A DNA stretch of 64,000 nucleotides from Clostridium sp. OF09-36. GTDB lineage: Bacteria > Bacillota > Clostridia > Lachnospirales > Lachnospiraceae. A program made the position numbers and the translations under genes. Of this stretch, positions 43,331 through 52,741 are shown in pieces. Each line of letters begins with the position of its first letter. Positions within the stretch are counted from its first letter, which is position 1. The stretch covers positions 124,001 to 188,000 of the forward strand of contig NZ_QUMD01000004.1 of the NCBI RefSeq assembly GCF_003481985.1, in the 5' to 3' direction. The notes beneath the pieces are model-generated. The model was not told the DNA's origin. It saw only the letters and a list, made by a program, of their open reading frames with translations, and made no database searches.

Positions 43331-44007
43331 ATGCACCTTTTAGTAATTGAAGATGAACGCGCCCTGTGCGAGACCATCGTTCGCAGCCTGCGGCGGCTGC
43401 CTATAGCGTGGACTACTGCTATGACGGCGAAAAGGCGCTGGCGCTTCTGGGCGTGGAACGATACGATCTGGTGCTTCTTGATCTGAATCTGCCGAAAAAG
43501 GACGGCATGACGGTGCTGCGCACCCTGCGGCAGACCGACCGGGAGACGCGGGTGCTGATCCTCTCTGCCCGCAGCGAAGTGGAGGACAAGGTGCAGGGGC
43601 TGGATGCCGGGGCGAACGACTATCTGGCGAAGCCCTTCCACTTGGCGGAGCTGGAGGCCCGCATCCGCAGCCTGACATTGCGGCAGTTCACCCAGCAGGA
43701 TGTGCTGCTAAGCTGCGGAGGCCTGACCTTTGACACCCGCTCCCGTACCGCCACCGTCAACGGGCAGACGCTGACGCTCACCCGGAAGGAAACGGGAATC
43801 CTGGAATACCTGATGGTACATCAAGGAAGGCCAGTAAGTCAGGAGGAGCTGATGGATCACGTTTGGGACAATAGCGTGGACAGCTTCAGCAATTCCATTC
43901 GCGTCCACATCTCCGCCCTGCGCAAAAAGCTCCGCGCCGTGCTGGGCTATGACCCCATCCGCAACCGCATCGGCGAGGGCTATCTGATGGGAGGCGAGGA
44001 GGAATGA
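43331..44007 (+). CDS. OmpR-family response regulator (one base missing)
   Basis: 225 residues with the frame restored. Receiver domain: VIEDERALC acidic pair, phospho-acceptor in DLVLLDLNLPKKDG, and the KPF near residue 103. C-terminal winged helix with LTRKETGILEYLM and IRVHISALRKKL. The frame is lost near 43399 in a G run; restored text is RSLRRAAYSVDYCYDG. The start follows AAAGGAGGG. It overlaps the kinase gene by 4 bases and is divergent from the msr operon. Confidence 0.87.
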
Positions 44008-45155
44008 AGCGGTTTTCCCTGCAGTGGCGCATCACGCTGATGTCCGTTCTGCTCATCGGCATCACCTGCGTGGCCATGAATTTGCTGCTGTGCTCCTCCG
44101 GTGTGTACTATATGGACACCATTGCGGACAGTTTACAAGACGGCGGCACGGTGATCCTGAATGATGGCGGAGCGGCGCGCTTTGACCCGCAGCTCATAAC
44201 GCCCAACGAGGAGTTGATCATCGTCGTCGATGGGGTGCAGGGGCGCTTCCGCACCACCAACTGGTATATCACGGCGGCGGTAACGCTGCTCAGCGGCATC
44301 CTCGCCTATTTCGTCAGCGGACGCGCTCTCAAGCCCCTGCGCAGCTTTACCTCGCAGGTGGAGCAGGTGCAGCTGAACAATCTTGCCGATATGAGGATCG
44401 ATGAAGACGCTATTTCGGAGTTCCGGCAGCTGAGCCGATCGTTCAACCAGATGCTGGAGCGGCTGAACAACGCCTTTTCCGCCCAGCGGCAGTTCACCGG
44501 CAACGCCGCCCACGAGCTGCGCACGCCACTGGCACTAATGCAGGCGCAGTTGGAGCTGTTTTCCGCGGAGCATCCTGACGTGCGACCGGAGACGGCGGAG
44601 TTCCTTACACTTTTGCGTGAGCAGACGGAACGGCTGATACAGATGACCAAGACACTGCTGGAGATGAGCAATCTGCAGCAGGTGGCGCGGAACGAGCGGA
44701 TCCAGCTCGCTCCCATGATTGAGGAGATCTTCACAGATCTTGCGCCGCTCTCAGATAAGCGCGGCGTCACGCTGACGGCGGAGGGCGACGGCATTATGAC
44801 CGGCAGCGATGCACTGATCTACCGGCTGATCTTCAACCTGACGGAGAATGCTGTCAAGTACAACCGGCCGGGCGGCTCGGTACGGGTTTCTGTCACTCAG
44901 GAGTTGGAAAAGCTCCTGATCCGCGTCTCCGACACCGGCTGCGGCATCCCGGAGGTGTATCAGCGCAGTATCTTCCAGCCCTTCTTCCGGGTGGACAAGT
45001 CTCGCAGCCGGGAATACGGTGGCGCAGGACTGGGGCTCTCACTGGTATGGGAGATCGCCGACCTCCACGGCGGCTCCGTTTGGGTAGAGAAAAGTTCGGA
45101 GAAGGGCACTACCATTGCGGTGGGGTTGCCAACGCAACAATCAACGAAGCCCTAA
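44004..45155 (+). CDS. Sensor histidine kinase
   Basis: 383 residues. Two membrane segments (about 10-32 and 88-112) bracket a short outer loop of about 55 residues, then a HAMP region and the phospho-acceptor His in NAAHELRTPLALMQAQ near 173. ATPase motifs: NLTENAVKYN, DTGCGIP, GGAGLGLSLV. It would sense an outer or membrane signal, plausibly oxidative damage given the divergent msr genes. Confidence 0.9.
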   Translation: MKRFSLQWRITLMSVLLIGITCVAMNLLLCSSGVYYMDTIADSLQDGGTVILNDGGAARFDPQLITPNEELIIVVDGVQGRFRTTNWYITAAVTLLSGILAYFVSGRALKPLRSFTSQVEQVQLNNLADMRIDEDAISEFRQLSRSFNQMLERLNNAFSAQRQFTGNAAHELRTPLALMQAQLELFSAEHPDVRPETAEFLTLLREQTERLIQMTKTLLEMSNLQQVARNERIQLAPMIEEIFTDLAPLSDKRGVTLTAEGDGIMTGSDALIYRLIFNLTENAVKYNRPGGSVRVSVTQELEKLLIRVSDTGCGIPEVYQRSIFQPFFRVDKSRSREYGGAGLGLSLVWEIADLHGGSVWVEKSSEKGTTIAVGLPTQQSTKP

Positions 45156-45263
45156 AACCCTTTTATTACGCTGAATTACATCTTCATAGCTGTGGACTTT
45201 TCCGCGTAGCTCCGTATTTTCGCGCTCCAATTCTGCCGCACGGAGCTTGCAAAAATGATCTTC
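45141..45263 (-). pseudogene. C-terminal coiled-coil fragment, probably of a mobilisation protein
   Basis: Minus-strand frame reading CKLRAAELERENTELRGK and ending LGLR at 45141, overlapping the kinase stop by 15 bases. No start. It resembles the tail of plasmid Mob/Pre-type proteins of Clostridial elements, but the match is by memory only. It marks the edge of the GC-rich block. Confidence 0.4.
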
Positions 45264-45384
45264 TTAGTATTATTTCGGAGTTGTCTACGATTGCGAAGAA
45301 AATCTAAAAAGCATTAGGAGCAGTATAACTGCTGACGGCGTAGAATCTTGGTGGCTAACTTGGTGAGTGTCACCCTCTAAGTTA

Positions 45385-45810
45385 TCATGGGTTGCGTCAT
45401 AGGATTTATCATTGGCTGTAGTATTCCATATTTCGGTAAATAGCACGCTAAGTAAGATTGTAGCAAACGTCGGAAAGATTACAACACCGCTCGCAATGAT
45501 GGTTACAGGTTCAACGTTGGCTGATATATCTTTTCGAGAAATAGCCGATAGCAGATTGATTTTATTTTCCGTTCTTAGACTTTTACTGTATCCGTTTATA
45601 TACATGATATGCTTATTGTGGATGCCGTTTAAAGAAGTTCGGTCTATTGCTGTTTTATTATGTGCGCTTCCTGTTGCGGGAAATGTATCTATGTTGTGTA
45701 GCGAGTATGAGGGAAATATTCGTCTTGCTGCAAAGGGCATTTTTACTTCTACAGTTTTATCTGCACTAACAATACCAGTTGTGCTAGTTTTCATACAGTA
45801 TATGCAGTAA
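45385..45810 (+). pseudogene. Truncated AEC-family transporter
   Basis: From 45411 the frame reads VANVGKITTPLAMMVTGSTL and then LPVAGNVSMLCSEYEGN, features of the C-terminal half of auxin-efflux-carrier family permeases. A short N-terminal piece (VIGFIIGCSIPYFG) is in another frame just upstream. At least half of the usual 300 residues is absent, so unlike the single-base breaks elsewhere this gene is truly decayed, perhaps by insertion of the neighbouring block. Confidence 0.65.
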
Positions 45811-46078
45811 TTGGTTTCTTGCATAATAAAAATACATAAAGAGTAATTTACACTTGCAAAAACCAAGCAATTAGATAAAGAATTCCCAGAGAATGAAAAA
45901 TTCTATAGATATTTGCGAAAAAGTTAAGTATAATAAAAGAAACGATGTAGAAAAGTTCGAGAAACTTTGGTTTTCCGGACTTTTTTATTGTTGTATTTTC
46001 TTCTTGGGGTTTTCATACAGATTGAAGGCGTGGGAAGCAATCAAAATAAAAGTAATGTGTTGGAAAGGAATTTATTTC
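45811..46078 (+). other. Gap upstream of the Na+ symporter gene
   Basis: 268 bases, AT-rich. A TATAAT lies near 45930 but no convincing -35 is at the right spacing. The symporter start at 46079 is preceded by TGGAAAGGAA. I see no other structure. Confidence 0.4.
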
Positions 46079-47410
46079 ATGGCAAAAGAAAGGGATGGGT
46101 TTAAAAGCCGCACCGGTTTTGTGCTTGCTTGCATCGGTTCGGCAGTTGGTATGGGGAATATCTGGCGTTTCCCATATATTGTTTCTGATTGGGGTGGAAT
46201 GACATTTCTGCTTCCGTATCTGTTGTTTGTTGTGCTGATCGCCTCCACAGGCGTGATCGAGGAGATGGCACTGGGACGTGCCGCAAAGAGCGGACCGATC
46301 AAGGCGTTTGGCATGTGTACGGAATTACGGACCGGAAAGAAACGGATCGGAGAGCTGATCGGTGTGATCCCGGTACTGGGGTCCATGGCGCTTGCCATCG
46401 GCTATACGGTAGTAGTGGGATGGATCTTTAAGTACGCGTTCCTTGCATTGACGGGAAACCTTTATGCCCTGGGACAGGATATGGGAGCGATCGGTGGATT
46501 GTTTGACGGTACGGCGACGGGATTTGGCAATAATAACTGGCTGGTCATCACAGTGATTGTCACTGCAGTGATCATGGCATTTGGAATTGCGGGCGGAATT
46601 GAGAAGGCAAACAAGATCATGATGCCGCTGTTATTTATTCTGTTTCTGGGACTTGGTGTTTATATCTTTACACTTCCAGGCTCAGAAAAAGGCTATCATT
46701 ATATTTTTACCATCAATCCGGAGGGACTGAAGGATATACGCCTCTGGATCTATGCATTTGGGCAGGCATTTTTCTCACTGTCCATTGCAGGAAACGGAAC
46801 CGTGATCTATGGTTCTTACTTAAGCGATTCTGAGGATATTGCTGCATCTGCAAAAAATGTAGCATTTTTTGATACACTTGCTGCACTTTTGGCTGCTTTT
46901 GTGATTATTCCGGGCATGGCAGCAGGCGGCGCAGAACTTTCTTCCGGAGGTCCTGGTTTGATGTTTATCTATCTGTTGAACGTGTTCAATGGAATGCCGG
47001 GTGGAAAAATCTGCGGAATGATCTTTTATGTCTGTGTGTTATTTGCCGGAATGAGTTCTCTGGTAAACCTCTATGAGGCACCGGTGGAAACGTTACAGGA
47101 GCGCTGCGGACTGAAACGGCCGGTTGCTGTGGCGGTGATCGCGGCAGCAGGCTGCAGTGTTGCACTGTTTATTCAGGGCATTGTCTCTGGGTGGATGGAT
47201 GTGGTATCGATCTATATCTGTCCGCTTGGAGCAATGCTTGCCGGAATTATGTTCTTCTGGGTTGCCGGAACGGACTTTGCCCTGGAGGCTGTAAATCGCG
47301 GTGCAGAAAAGAAAATTGGCCGAAACTTTGTGTTGCTCGGCAAATATGTACTGGTTCCAGCGGCTTTTGTGGCTCTGGTTGCCGGTGCGCTGCTTGGGGG
47401 AATTGGCTGA
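46079..47410 (+). CDS. Sodium-dependent amino acid transporter (SNF family)
   Basis: 443 residues, 11-12 membrane segments, family signature GSAVGMGNIWRFPYI near residue 20 (TM1, which holds Na+ and substrate). Related proteins such as LeuT, TnaT and MhsT import tryptophan, tyrosine or leucine with Na+. ATG 46079 is preferred over the long in-frame extension from 45893, which lacks conserved residues and a ribosome-binding site. Followed by a terminator. Confidence 0.88.
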   Translation: MAKERDGFKSRTGFVLACIGSAVGMGNIWRFPYIVSDWGGMTFLLPYLLFVVLIASTGVIEEMALGRAAKSGPIKAFGMCTELRTGKKRIGELIGVIPVLGSMALAIGYTVVVGWIFKYAFLALTGNLYALGQDMGAIGGLFDGTATGFGNNNWLVITVIVTAVIMAFGIAGGIEKANKIMMPLLFILFLGLGVYIFTLPGSEKGYHYIFTINPEGLKDIRLWIYAFGQAFFSLSIAGNGTVIYGSYLSDSEDIAASAKNVAFFDTLAALLAAFVIIPGMAAGGAELSSGGPGLMFIYLLNVFNGMPGGKICGMIFYVCVLFAGMSSLVNLYEAPVETLQERCGLKRPVAVAVIAAAGCSVALFIQGIVSGWMDVVSIYICPLGAMLAGIMFFWVAGTDFALEAVNRGAEKKIGRNFVLLGKYVLVPAAFVALVAGALLGGIG

Positions 47411-47450
47411 GATACCGGCGAACAGGAACTTTCTCAGTGGAAGATTACGA

Positions 47451-47490
47451 AAAAGGCTGTCCTTGTGATTCTTTTACAGGGGCAGTCTTT
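47451..47490 (+). terminator. Terminator after the symporter gene
   Basis: GGCTGTCC and GGGGCAGTC form an imperfect GC-rich stem followed by TTTTT. A TATAAT box (47495-47500) with TTACAG 17 bases before it follows at once and probably drives the next pepT gene. Confidence 0.7.
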
Positions 47491-47556
47491 TTGTGCTATA
47501 ATCAGATTCAGCGGGATTAAAAAATAAAGGATTTATCAGAAAAAGGAGTATTCATT

Positions 47557-48783
47557 ATGTCACAGGTAACCGAACGTTTTTTGAATTATGTATCCTTCGA
47601 TACCCAGTCAAAAGAGGATGCTGGCAAGATGCCAAGTACAGAGAAACAGTGGGAGTTAGCCAAATGTCTCAAACAGGAACTGGAAGAAATGGGTGCCGAG
47701 CGTGTGCGTCTCAGTGAGTATGGTTATATTTATGCGGAAATTCCGGCAAATGTTCCTGCCAATCAGGCTGAAAAGATTCCGTCCCTCGGCTTTATTTCCC
47801 ATATGGATACCGCACCGGCTCTGACCGGAGCCAATGTAAAACCACAGTTCGTAAAAAATTATGATGGAAAAGACATCTGTCTGAATCAGAAAAAACAGAT
47901 TTTTATGCGTGTTTCGGAATTCCCGTTTTTGGAACGGTATCAGGGTCAGGACCTGATCACGACCGATGGAACGACACTTCTTGGAGCAGACGATAAGGCT
48001 GGTGTGGCAGAGATCATGACGGCAGCGGATTACCTGCTTTCTCATAAGGAAATTCCTCACGGCAAGATCTGCATTGCTTTCACCCCGGACGAGGAGATCG
48101 GCTGTGGTGCAGACCGGTTTGATGTTCCTGGCTTTGGAGCGCAGTTTGCCTATACGGTAGATGGCGGTGAACTCGGTGAGGTAGAATATGAAAACTTCAA
48201 TGCAGCATCTGCGGTGATCACGATCCATGGATGCAGCATGCACACGGGAGATGCCAAAAAGGGTATGGTGAATTCCATGCTGATCGGAATGGAATACCAG
48301 CAGATGCTGCCGACGTTTGAAAATCCAATGTATACAGAGGGTTATGAGGGTTTCTTCCATCTGGATCATTTCCAGGGTGATGTGGAGACTTCTGTAATGA
48401 AGTACCTGATCCGTGATCATGATATGGAAAAATTCGAAAAGAAAAAAGAACAGATGCGCCAGACGGCAGCGTTCCTGAACCAGAAATATGGAGCCGGTAC
48501 CGTGGACATTGAAATTAAGGATTCCTATTTCAATATGAAAGAAAAGATTAAACCGCATATGGAGCTGATCGACAGGGTATGCCAGGCGATGAAAGAACTG
48601 GATGTAGAGCCAGATATCCGTCCAATCCGTGGAGGTACCGATGGTGCGCGTCTTTCTTACATGGGGCTGCCGTGTCCGAACCTGTGCATAGGCGGAGCAA
48701 ATTTCCATGGCAAATATGAGTTCATTTCGATTCAGTCCATGGAGAAGATCGTGGAGATACTTGTGAAATTAATGACAGCATAA
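47557..48783 (+). CDS. pepT: Peptidase T (tripeptidase), intact copy
   Basis: 408 residues. FISHMDTAPAL, GADDKAGVAEIM, FTPDEEIGCGAD and DGGELGEVEYENFNAASAVITIHG carry the metal and catalytic residues of M20B tripeptidases. It is a diverged paralogue of the minus-strand gene at 17750. AAAAAGGAG precedes the ATG. Probably co-transcribed with the Gre factor that follows. Confidence 0.93.
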   Translation: MSQVTERFLNYVSFDTQSKEDAGKMPSTEKQWELAKCLKQELEEMGAERVRLSEYGYIYAEIPANVPANQAEKIPSLGFISHMDTAPALTGANVKPQFVKNYDGKDICLNQKKQIFMRVSEFPFLERYQGQDLITTDGTTLLGADDKAGVAEIMTAADYLLSHKEIPHGKICIAFTPDEEIGCGADRFDVPGFGAQFAYTVDGGELGEVEYENFNAASAVITIHGCSMHTGDAKKGMVNSMLIGMEYQQMLPTFENPMYTEGYEGFFHLDHFQGDVETSVMKYLIRDHDMEKFEKKKEQMRQTAAFLNQKYGAGTVDIEIKDSYFNMKEKIKPHMELIDRVCQAMKELDVEPDIRPIRGGTDGARLSYMGLPCPNLCIGGANFHGKYEFISIQSMEKIVEILVKLMTA

Positions 48784-48810
48784 ATGCAACAGAAAAGAGA
48801 GAAAAAAATC

Positions 48811-49311
48811 ATGAGAGAAAAACTGACAAAATCCGATGTGGAAAAGATTCAGGCAGAGATTGAGGAGCGCAAGCTGGTGATCCGCCCGAAGTGCCTGGAG
48901 GCCGTAAAAGAGGCAAGGGCGCATGGTGACTTAAGCGAGAATTTTGAGTATCATGCGGCGAAAAAAGATAAGAATCAGAATGAGAGCCGGATCCGCTATC
49001 TGGAGAATATGTTAAAGAATGCCATTGTGATATCTGATGCATCTAAGGCAGATGAAGTCGGATTGAACAAGGCTGTCACGCTTTATATGGAAGACGATGA
49101 CGAGGAGGAGACCTATAAGCTGGTGACCAGCATTCGCGGAAATTCCATGCATAACATGGTCAGCATTGAGTCTCCCCTTGGCAAAGCAATTCTGCGTCAT
49201 AAAGTAGGAGACCGGGTAGAGATTACAACGGACAATGGCTTCAGCTACTTTGCAGTGATCCGTAAGATCGAAGATCTTGGAGACGAAGAAGATACGATCC
49301 GGAAATTTTGA
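48811..49311 (+). CDS. GreA/GreB-family transcription elongation factor
   Basis: 166 residues. N-terminal coiled coil of the Gre type, with acidic tip region in ARAHGDLSENFEYHAAKKDKN near 40-60 (the GDLSEN motif holds the residues that help RNA polymerase cleave backtracked RNA). C-terminal FKBP-like domain follows. ATG 48811 has only a weak ribosome-binding site; an ATG at 48784 would add nine residues. It may be a GreA paralogue in addition to a main greA elsewhere. Confidence 0.8.
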   Translation: MREKLTKSDVEKIQAEIEERKLVIRPKCLEAVKEARAHGDLSENFEYHAAKKDKNQNESRIRYLENMLKNAIVISDASKADEVGLNKAVTLYMEDDDEEETYKLVTSIRGNSMHNMVSIESPLGKAILRHKVGDRVEITTDNGFSYFAVIRKIEDLGDEEDTIRKF

Positions 49312-49329
49312 TGGAGGCTGGGCGATCCG

Positions 49330-50244
49330 TTATTGGTCCCGGGCATTGGTCTCCCGGTAAAAATGCAGTACAAATTCCATAAACTCACGAATATAAGATT
49401 TTAAAATAAAACTTTTGTGATAGACCAGATACAGGCTGCGGCTGTTTGTGGCGGTGGGAAGATCGAAAACAAAAAGCTTTTGATCAGAACCAGGGCTGCA
49501 GGCGGCCGCTTTTGATATGACAGAAATACCAAGTCCATTTGCCACAAGGTTTTTGATGGATTCCTGATCGTTTAACCGCGCAGTGACCTGCAGGGAGGAT
49601 TCAGGAATATTCAGTTTCTCCAGAAGTTCATATACAAACTTACGGCTACCGCTTCCCTCTTCGCGCAAAATGATGGGTTCTGAACTTAAAATGGTATTGA
49701 GCGGAAGCTGCTTAGTCTGAAATTGGGCAAAATACGGTGTTTTCGGGGTAATCAGAACCATCTGATCATTGTAAAATGGTTCAAAACAAAAACGTTCATC
49801 TTCACAGGTCATGCCAACCAGGCCAAGATTAAAACGCCCTTCCAGAATTTTTTCCAGAATTCCCTGGCTGTCGCTCTGATGAATGTTAAAATAAGTTTCC
49901 GGCTGCAGCTTTTTGTAAGCTGGCAAAAGCTCCGGCAGCAGGTAGGATGATGGAATGGTGGAAGCACCAAGATGGATCGTATTTTTTGCTTCGTTGTTCC
50001 AGCTTTCCAGCAGATTATTTTTGAGACTCAGGATGCTTATGGCGCATTCATAAAATTCCTGCCCGCGCGGTGTCAGATCGATGCTTTTCGTCGTGCGCAC
50101 CAGAAGACAGGATTGAAGCTCTTCTTCCAGCATACGGATATGGGTACTGATGGTAGGCTGGGAGATAAAGAGCTTTTCCGAAGCTTTCGTGAAGCTGCCG
50201 TAATCGACAACAGCCACGAAGGATTGCAGTTGTTTGAACTCCAT
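49330..50244 (-). CDS. LysR family transcriptional regulator
   Basis: 304 residues. HTH near residues 1-60 (MEFKQLQSFVAVVDYGSFTKASEKLFISQPTISTHI), then a substrate-binding-like effector domain. ATG 50244 follows GGAGAA; the longer in-frame extension overlaps the SDR gene. It lies 76 bases after the reductase gene on the same strand. No target can be named. Confidence 0.87.
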   Translation of the reverse strand: MEFKQLQSFVAVVDYGSFTKASEKLFISQPTISTHIRMLEEELQSCLLVRTTKSIDLTPRGQEFYECAISILSLKNNLLESWNNEAKNTIHLGASTIPSSYLLPELLPAYKKLQPETYFNIHQSDSQGILEKILEGRFNLGLVGMTCEDERFCFEPFYNDQMVLITPKTPYFAQFQTKQLPLNTILSSEPIILREEGSGSRKFVYELLEKLNIPESSLQVTARLNDQESIKNLVANGLGISVISKAAACSPGSDQKLFVFDLPTATNSRSLYLVYHKSFILKSYIREFMEFVLHFYRETNARDQ

Positions 50245-50320
50245 GGTGTTCTCCTTTATCGAATGGGAATCTGTCTGCCCGCGGCCGGAAAAGGACAGCG
50301 GGCATGGCAAAACAGGAAGA

Positions 50321-51052
50321 TCAGATCCAGCCTCCATCCAGTTTTATGATCTGACCGGTTAAGTAAGAGCCTTTGTAGCCGAGGTGATAAACGAAATCAG
50401 CGACTTCCTCCGCACGTCCGAGACGACCGGATGGGATTTCCTCAACCAGCCCGATCAGCTCGTCTTCCTCCATCCACTGATTCATTTCCGTGTCAATGGC
50501 ACCGCAGGCAACGGCGTTGACCTGGATATTGCTTGGGGCAAGCTCTTTGGCCAGTGCCTGGGTGAAGGCATTGATGCCGCCCTTTGTCGCAGAGTACGCG
50601 ACTTCGCAGGAAGCGCCTACGCAGCCCCATACGGAGGAAATGTTGATGATCTTTCCGTGACCGGCGGCAAGCATCAGCGGAATAGCCAGCTTGCTGCAGT
50701 TAAATACGGAGGTCAGGTTGGTACGCAGGATGCGGTCCCACTCCTCAGAAGTCATATCCTGCAAAAGACCAATATAATCGATACCGGCATTGTTGACTAA
50801 GACATCCAGACTGCCAAACTGTTTGCGAATCATGGAAAACAGCTGTTCACAGACAGCCATGTCGCCCATATCTCCTAAAAACGCAGCACAGGTCACCTGG
50901 TAGCTTTCAATTTCTTTTTTGGTCTGCATCAGTTCCTGCTCCCGGTGGGCGCAGTTGATGATCACGTTATAGCCTTTTTTTGCAAATTTTACGGCAATGG
51001 CTTTTCCGATTCCGCGGGAAGCGCCGGTTACGAGAACAACTTTCTTTGCCAT
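50321..51052 (-). CDS. ymfI: SDR reductase, probably EF-P 5-aminopentanone reductase (YmfI)
   Basis: 243 residues. Rossmann motif TGASRGIGKA at 9-18, NNAG near 88, and the catalytic Ser, Tyr and Lys (NISSVWG, YSATKGG). It is close in sequence pattern to FabG, but the ISSVWGCVGASCEVAYSATK and NAVACGAIDTEMN segments match my memory of Clostridial YmfI proteins, which complete the 5-aminopentanol modification of elongation factor P. A general 3-oxoacyl-ACP reductase is the alternative. Confidence 0.75.
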   Translation of the reverse strand: MAKKVVLVTGASRGIGKAIAVKFAKKGYNVIINCAHREQELMQTKKEIESYQVTCAAFLGDMGDMAVCEQLFSMIRKQFGSLDVLVNNAGIDYIGLLQDMTSEEWDRILRTNLTSVFNCSKLAIPLMLAAGHGKIINISSVWGCVGASCEVAYSATKGGINAFTQALAKELAPSNIQVNAVACGAIDTEMNQWMEEDELIGLVEEIPSGRLGRAEEVADFVYHLGYKGSYLTGQIIKLDGGWI

Positions 51053-51381
51053 ACGATCACTCCTTTTGTCATATTATGGTTTCTTGTTTTCTAAACATAT
51101 TCTATCATAAAACTCCTTACATTTGTTGCTATTTACGCTTTGCGCGAACAGCAAGCTACATTTTACAAATAAATTACAATTTTGCGAACACTCTGTAACT
51201 TTCAGAAGGGATATGTTATACTGAATGACAGATTACGGAAAAGTGTTGCGTGCAACTGGAAATACCGTGTGATACAGTTCTGGCAGCATATTTTGCCGAT
51301 TTGGAGTGCGAAGTATCGGCAAAATCCTATTGCCGGGCAAGTGCATGTGAAGAGAAACAGAAATAAGAAAGGCGAAGACGC
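51053..51381. other. Intergenic region between the divergent SDR and NlpC/P60 genes
   Basis: 329 bases. TATACT at 51219-51224 may be the -10 box for the plus-strand gene. A perfect inverted repeat TTTTGCCGAT/ATCGGCAAAA near 51293-51326 lies in the 5' leader of the NlpC/P60 gene. I looked for the c-di-AMP riboswitch often found before such hydrolases and did not find its conserved core. Confidence 0.45.
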
Positions 51382-52730
51382 ATGAAAAAATGGAAGAAAG
51401 TACTGGCAGTATCTTGCCTTTGCGCAGTGGCAGCATGTCCGTTTTCTGCTTACGCAGATGCGGCAAAGTCTCCTCATGAGGCAATGTTAGTGGCTGCACC
51501 GGCAGACTATGAAAATATTGCGGTATCCCAGGTTACCGATTATGTGAATATCCGGGAACAGGCGACAACGAACAGCAAGATCGTTGGTAAGATCTACAAT
51601 AACTGTGCCGCTACCATTTTGGAAACTGTGAATGGAGAGGGCGGAAGCTGGTACCGGATCCAGTCTGGAACGGTAAACGGTTTCATCAAATCGGAGTATT
51701 TTATTACCGGTCAGGAGGCAGAGACACTGGCCCAGTCGATTGGCCGGGAGTTTGTGACTGTCAGCGTAGACAATCTGCGTTTGCGCGAAGAACCGAGTCT
51801 GACAAGTAATGTCCTGACTATGATCTCCAGCGGTTCCCGCTATGTTGTCCAGGGTGATGAAGGCGACTTTTACAAGGTTGAGGTCGATGCAGACCTGATC
51901 GGTTATATTGCAAAGTCATACTGTAAGGTTGAGGTCGAGTTTGACCAGGCAGTGTCCCTGGAAGAAGAGCGAGCAAAGCTGGAAGAGGAAGCGCAGAGAA
52001 AGCGCGATGCCCAGACGGCACTTGCAAATCTGGAGCAGGTGATCAAAGTCGAGGAAAATAAAGATGTGATCATTTCTGCAAATCCGGAGCAGAGCGATGA
52101 TTCTGCTATGACCAATGCACCGACTGCAAACACATCGAAAAATCAGAGTCAGACACAGAGTCCGTCTGCAGGGCAGAGCAGCTCTTCCCAGAGCAGTGCA
52201 GGCGGTCAGACGATAACTTCGGCGCGTCCCAGAAGAGTCCGTCCCAGAGCAGTTCCTCACAGGGCAGTTCTGCTCCGAATGGTTCCAGCCAGACCAGCTC
52301 CTCCGGCCCATCCACAACAACCCAGTCCTCTCCGGTGGCAGGACCTGGCAGCTCGGCAGCCGTAGTATCTGCGACCAGAACCGCGATCGTGGCTTATGCA
52401 AAGCAGTTCTTAGGCAACCCGTATGTATATGGTGGAACCAGCCTGACGAATGGTGCCGACTGTTCCGGATTTACCCAGGGAGTATTTGCGCACTTTGGCA
52501 TTACAACAGGACGAAGCTCCAGAGACCAGGCAGCAAAAGGAAAAGAAATTTCCCTGTCTGCGATCCAGCCGGGTGACCTTTTGTTCTACGCAAGTGGAAG
52601 CTACATCAACCATGTGGCAATCTACATAGGCAATGGACAGATCATCCATTCCAGCAACCCGACAACGGGTATCACCATTACAAAATACAATTACCGGACT
52701 CCATGTAAGGCTGTTACCTTCTTGGATTAA
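51382..52730 (+). CDS. Secreted NlpC/P60 peptidoglycan hydrolase with two SH3 domains (one base missing)
   Basis: 449 residues after correction. Signal peptide (1-26, ends AYADA), two bacterial SH3 domains (about 55-105, 130-185, with VNIREQATTNS and LRLREEPSLTS), a coiled coil, a Ser/Gln-rich linker, and a C-terminal NlpC/P60 domain with catalytic Cys in GADCSGF and His in YINHVAIYIGNG. It cleaves peptide cross-bridges of the wall. The frame is lost in the linker near 52210; one restored base gives the expected Ser-rich sequence into the catalytic domain. Confidence 0.87.
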
Positions 52731-52741
52731 AAGGTGTATTT

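Noticed and set aside
51220..51381. c-di-AMP (ydaO) riboswitch before the NlpC/P60 gene
   Set aside because: Such riboswitches are common there, but the conserved core sequences are not present; only one inverted repeat is seen.
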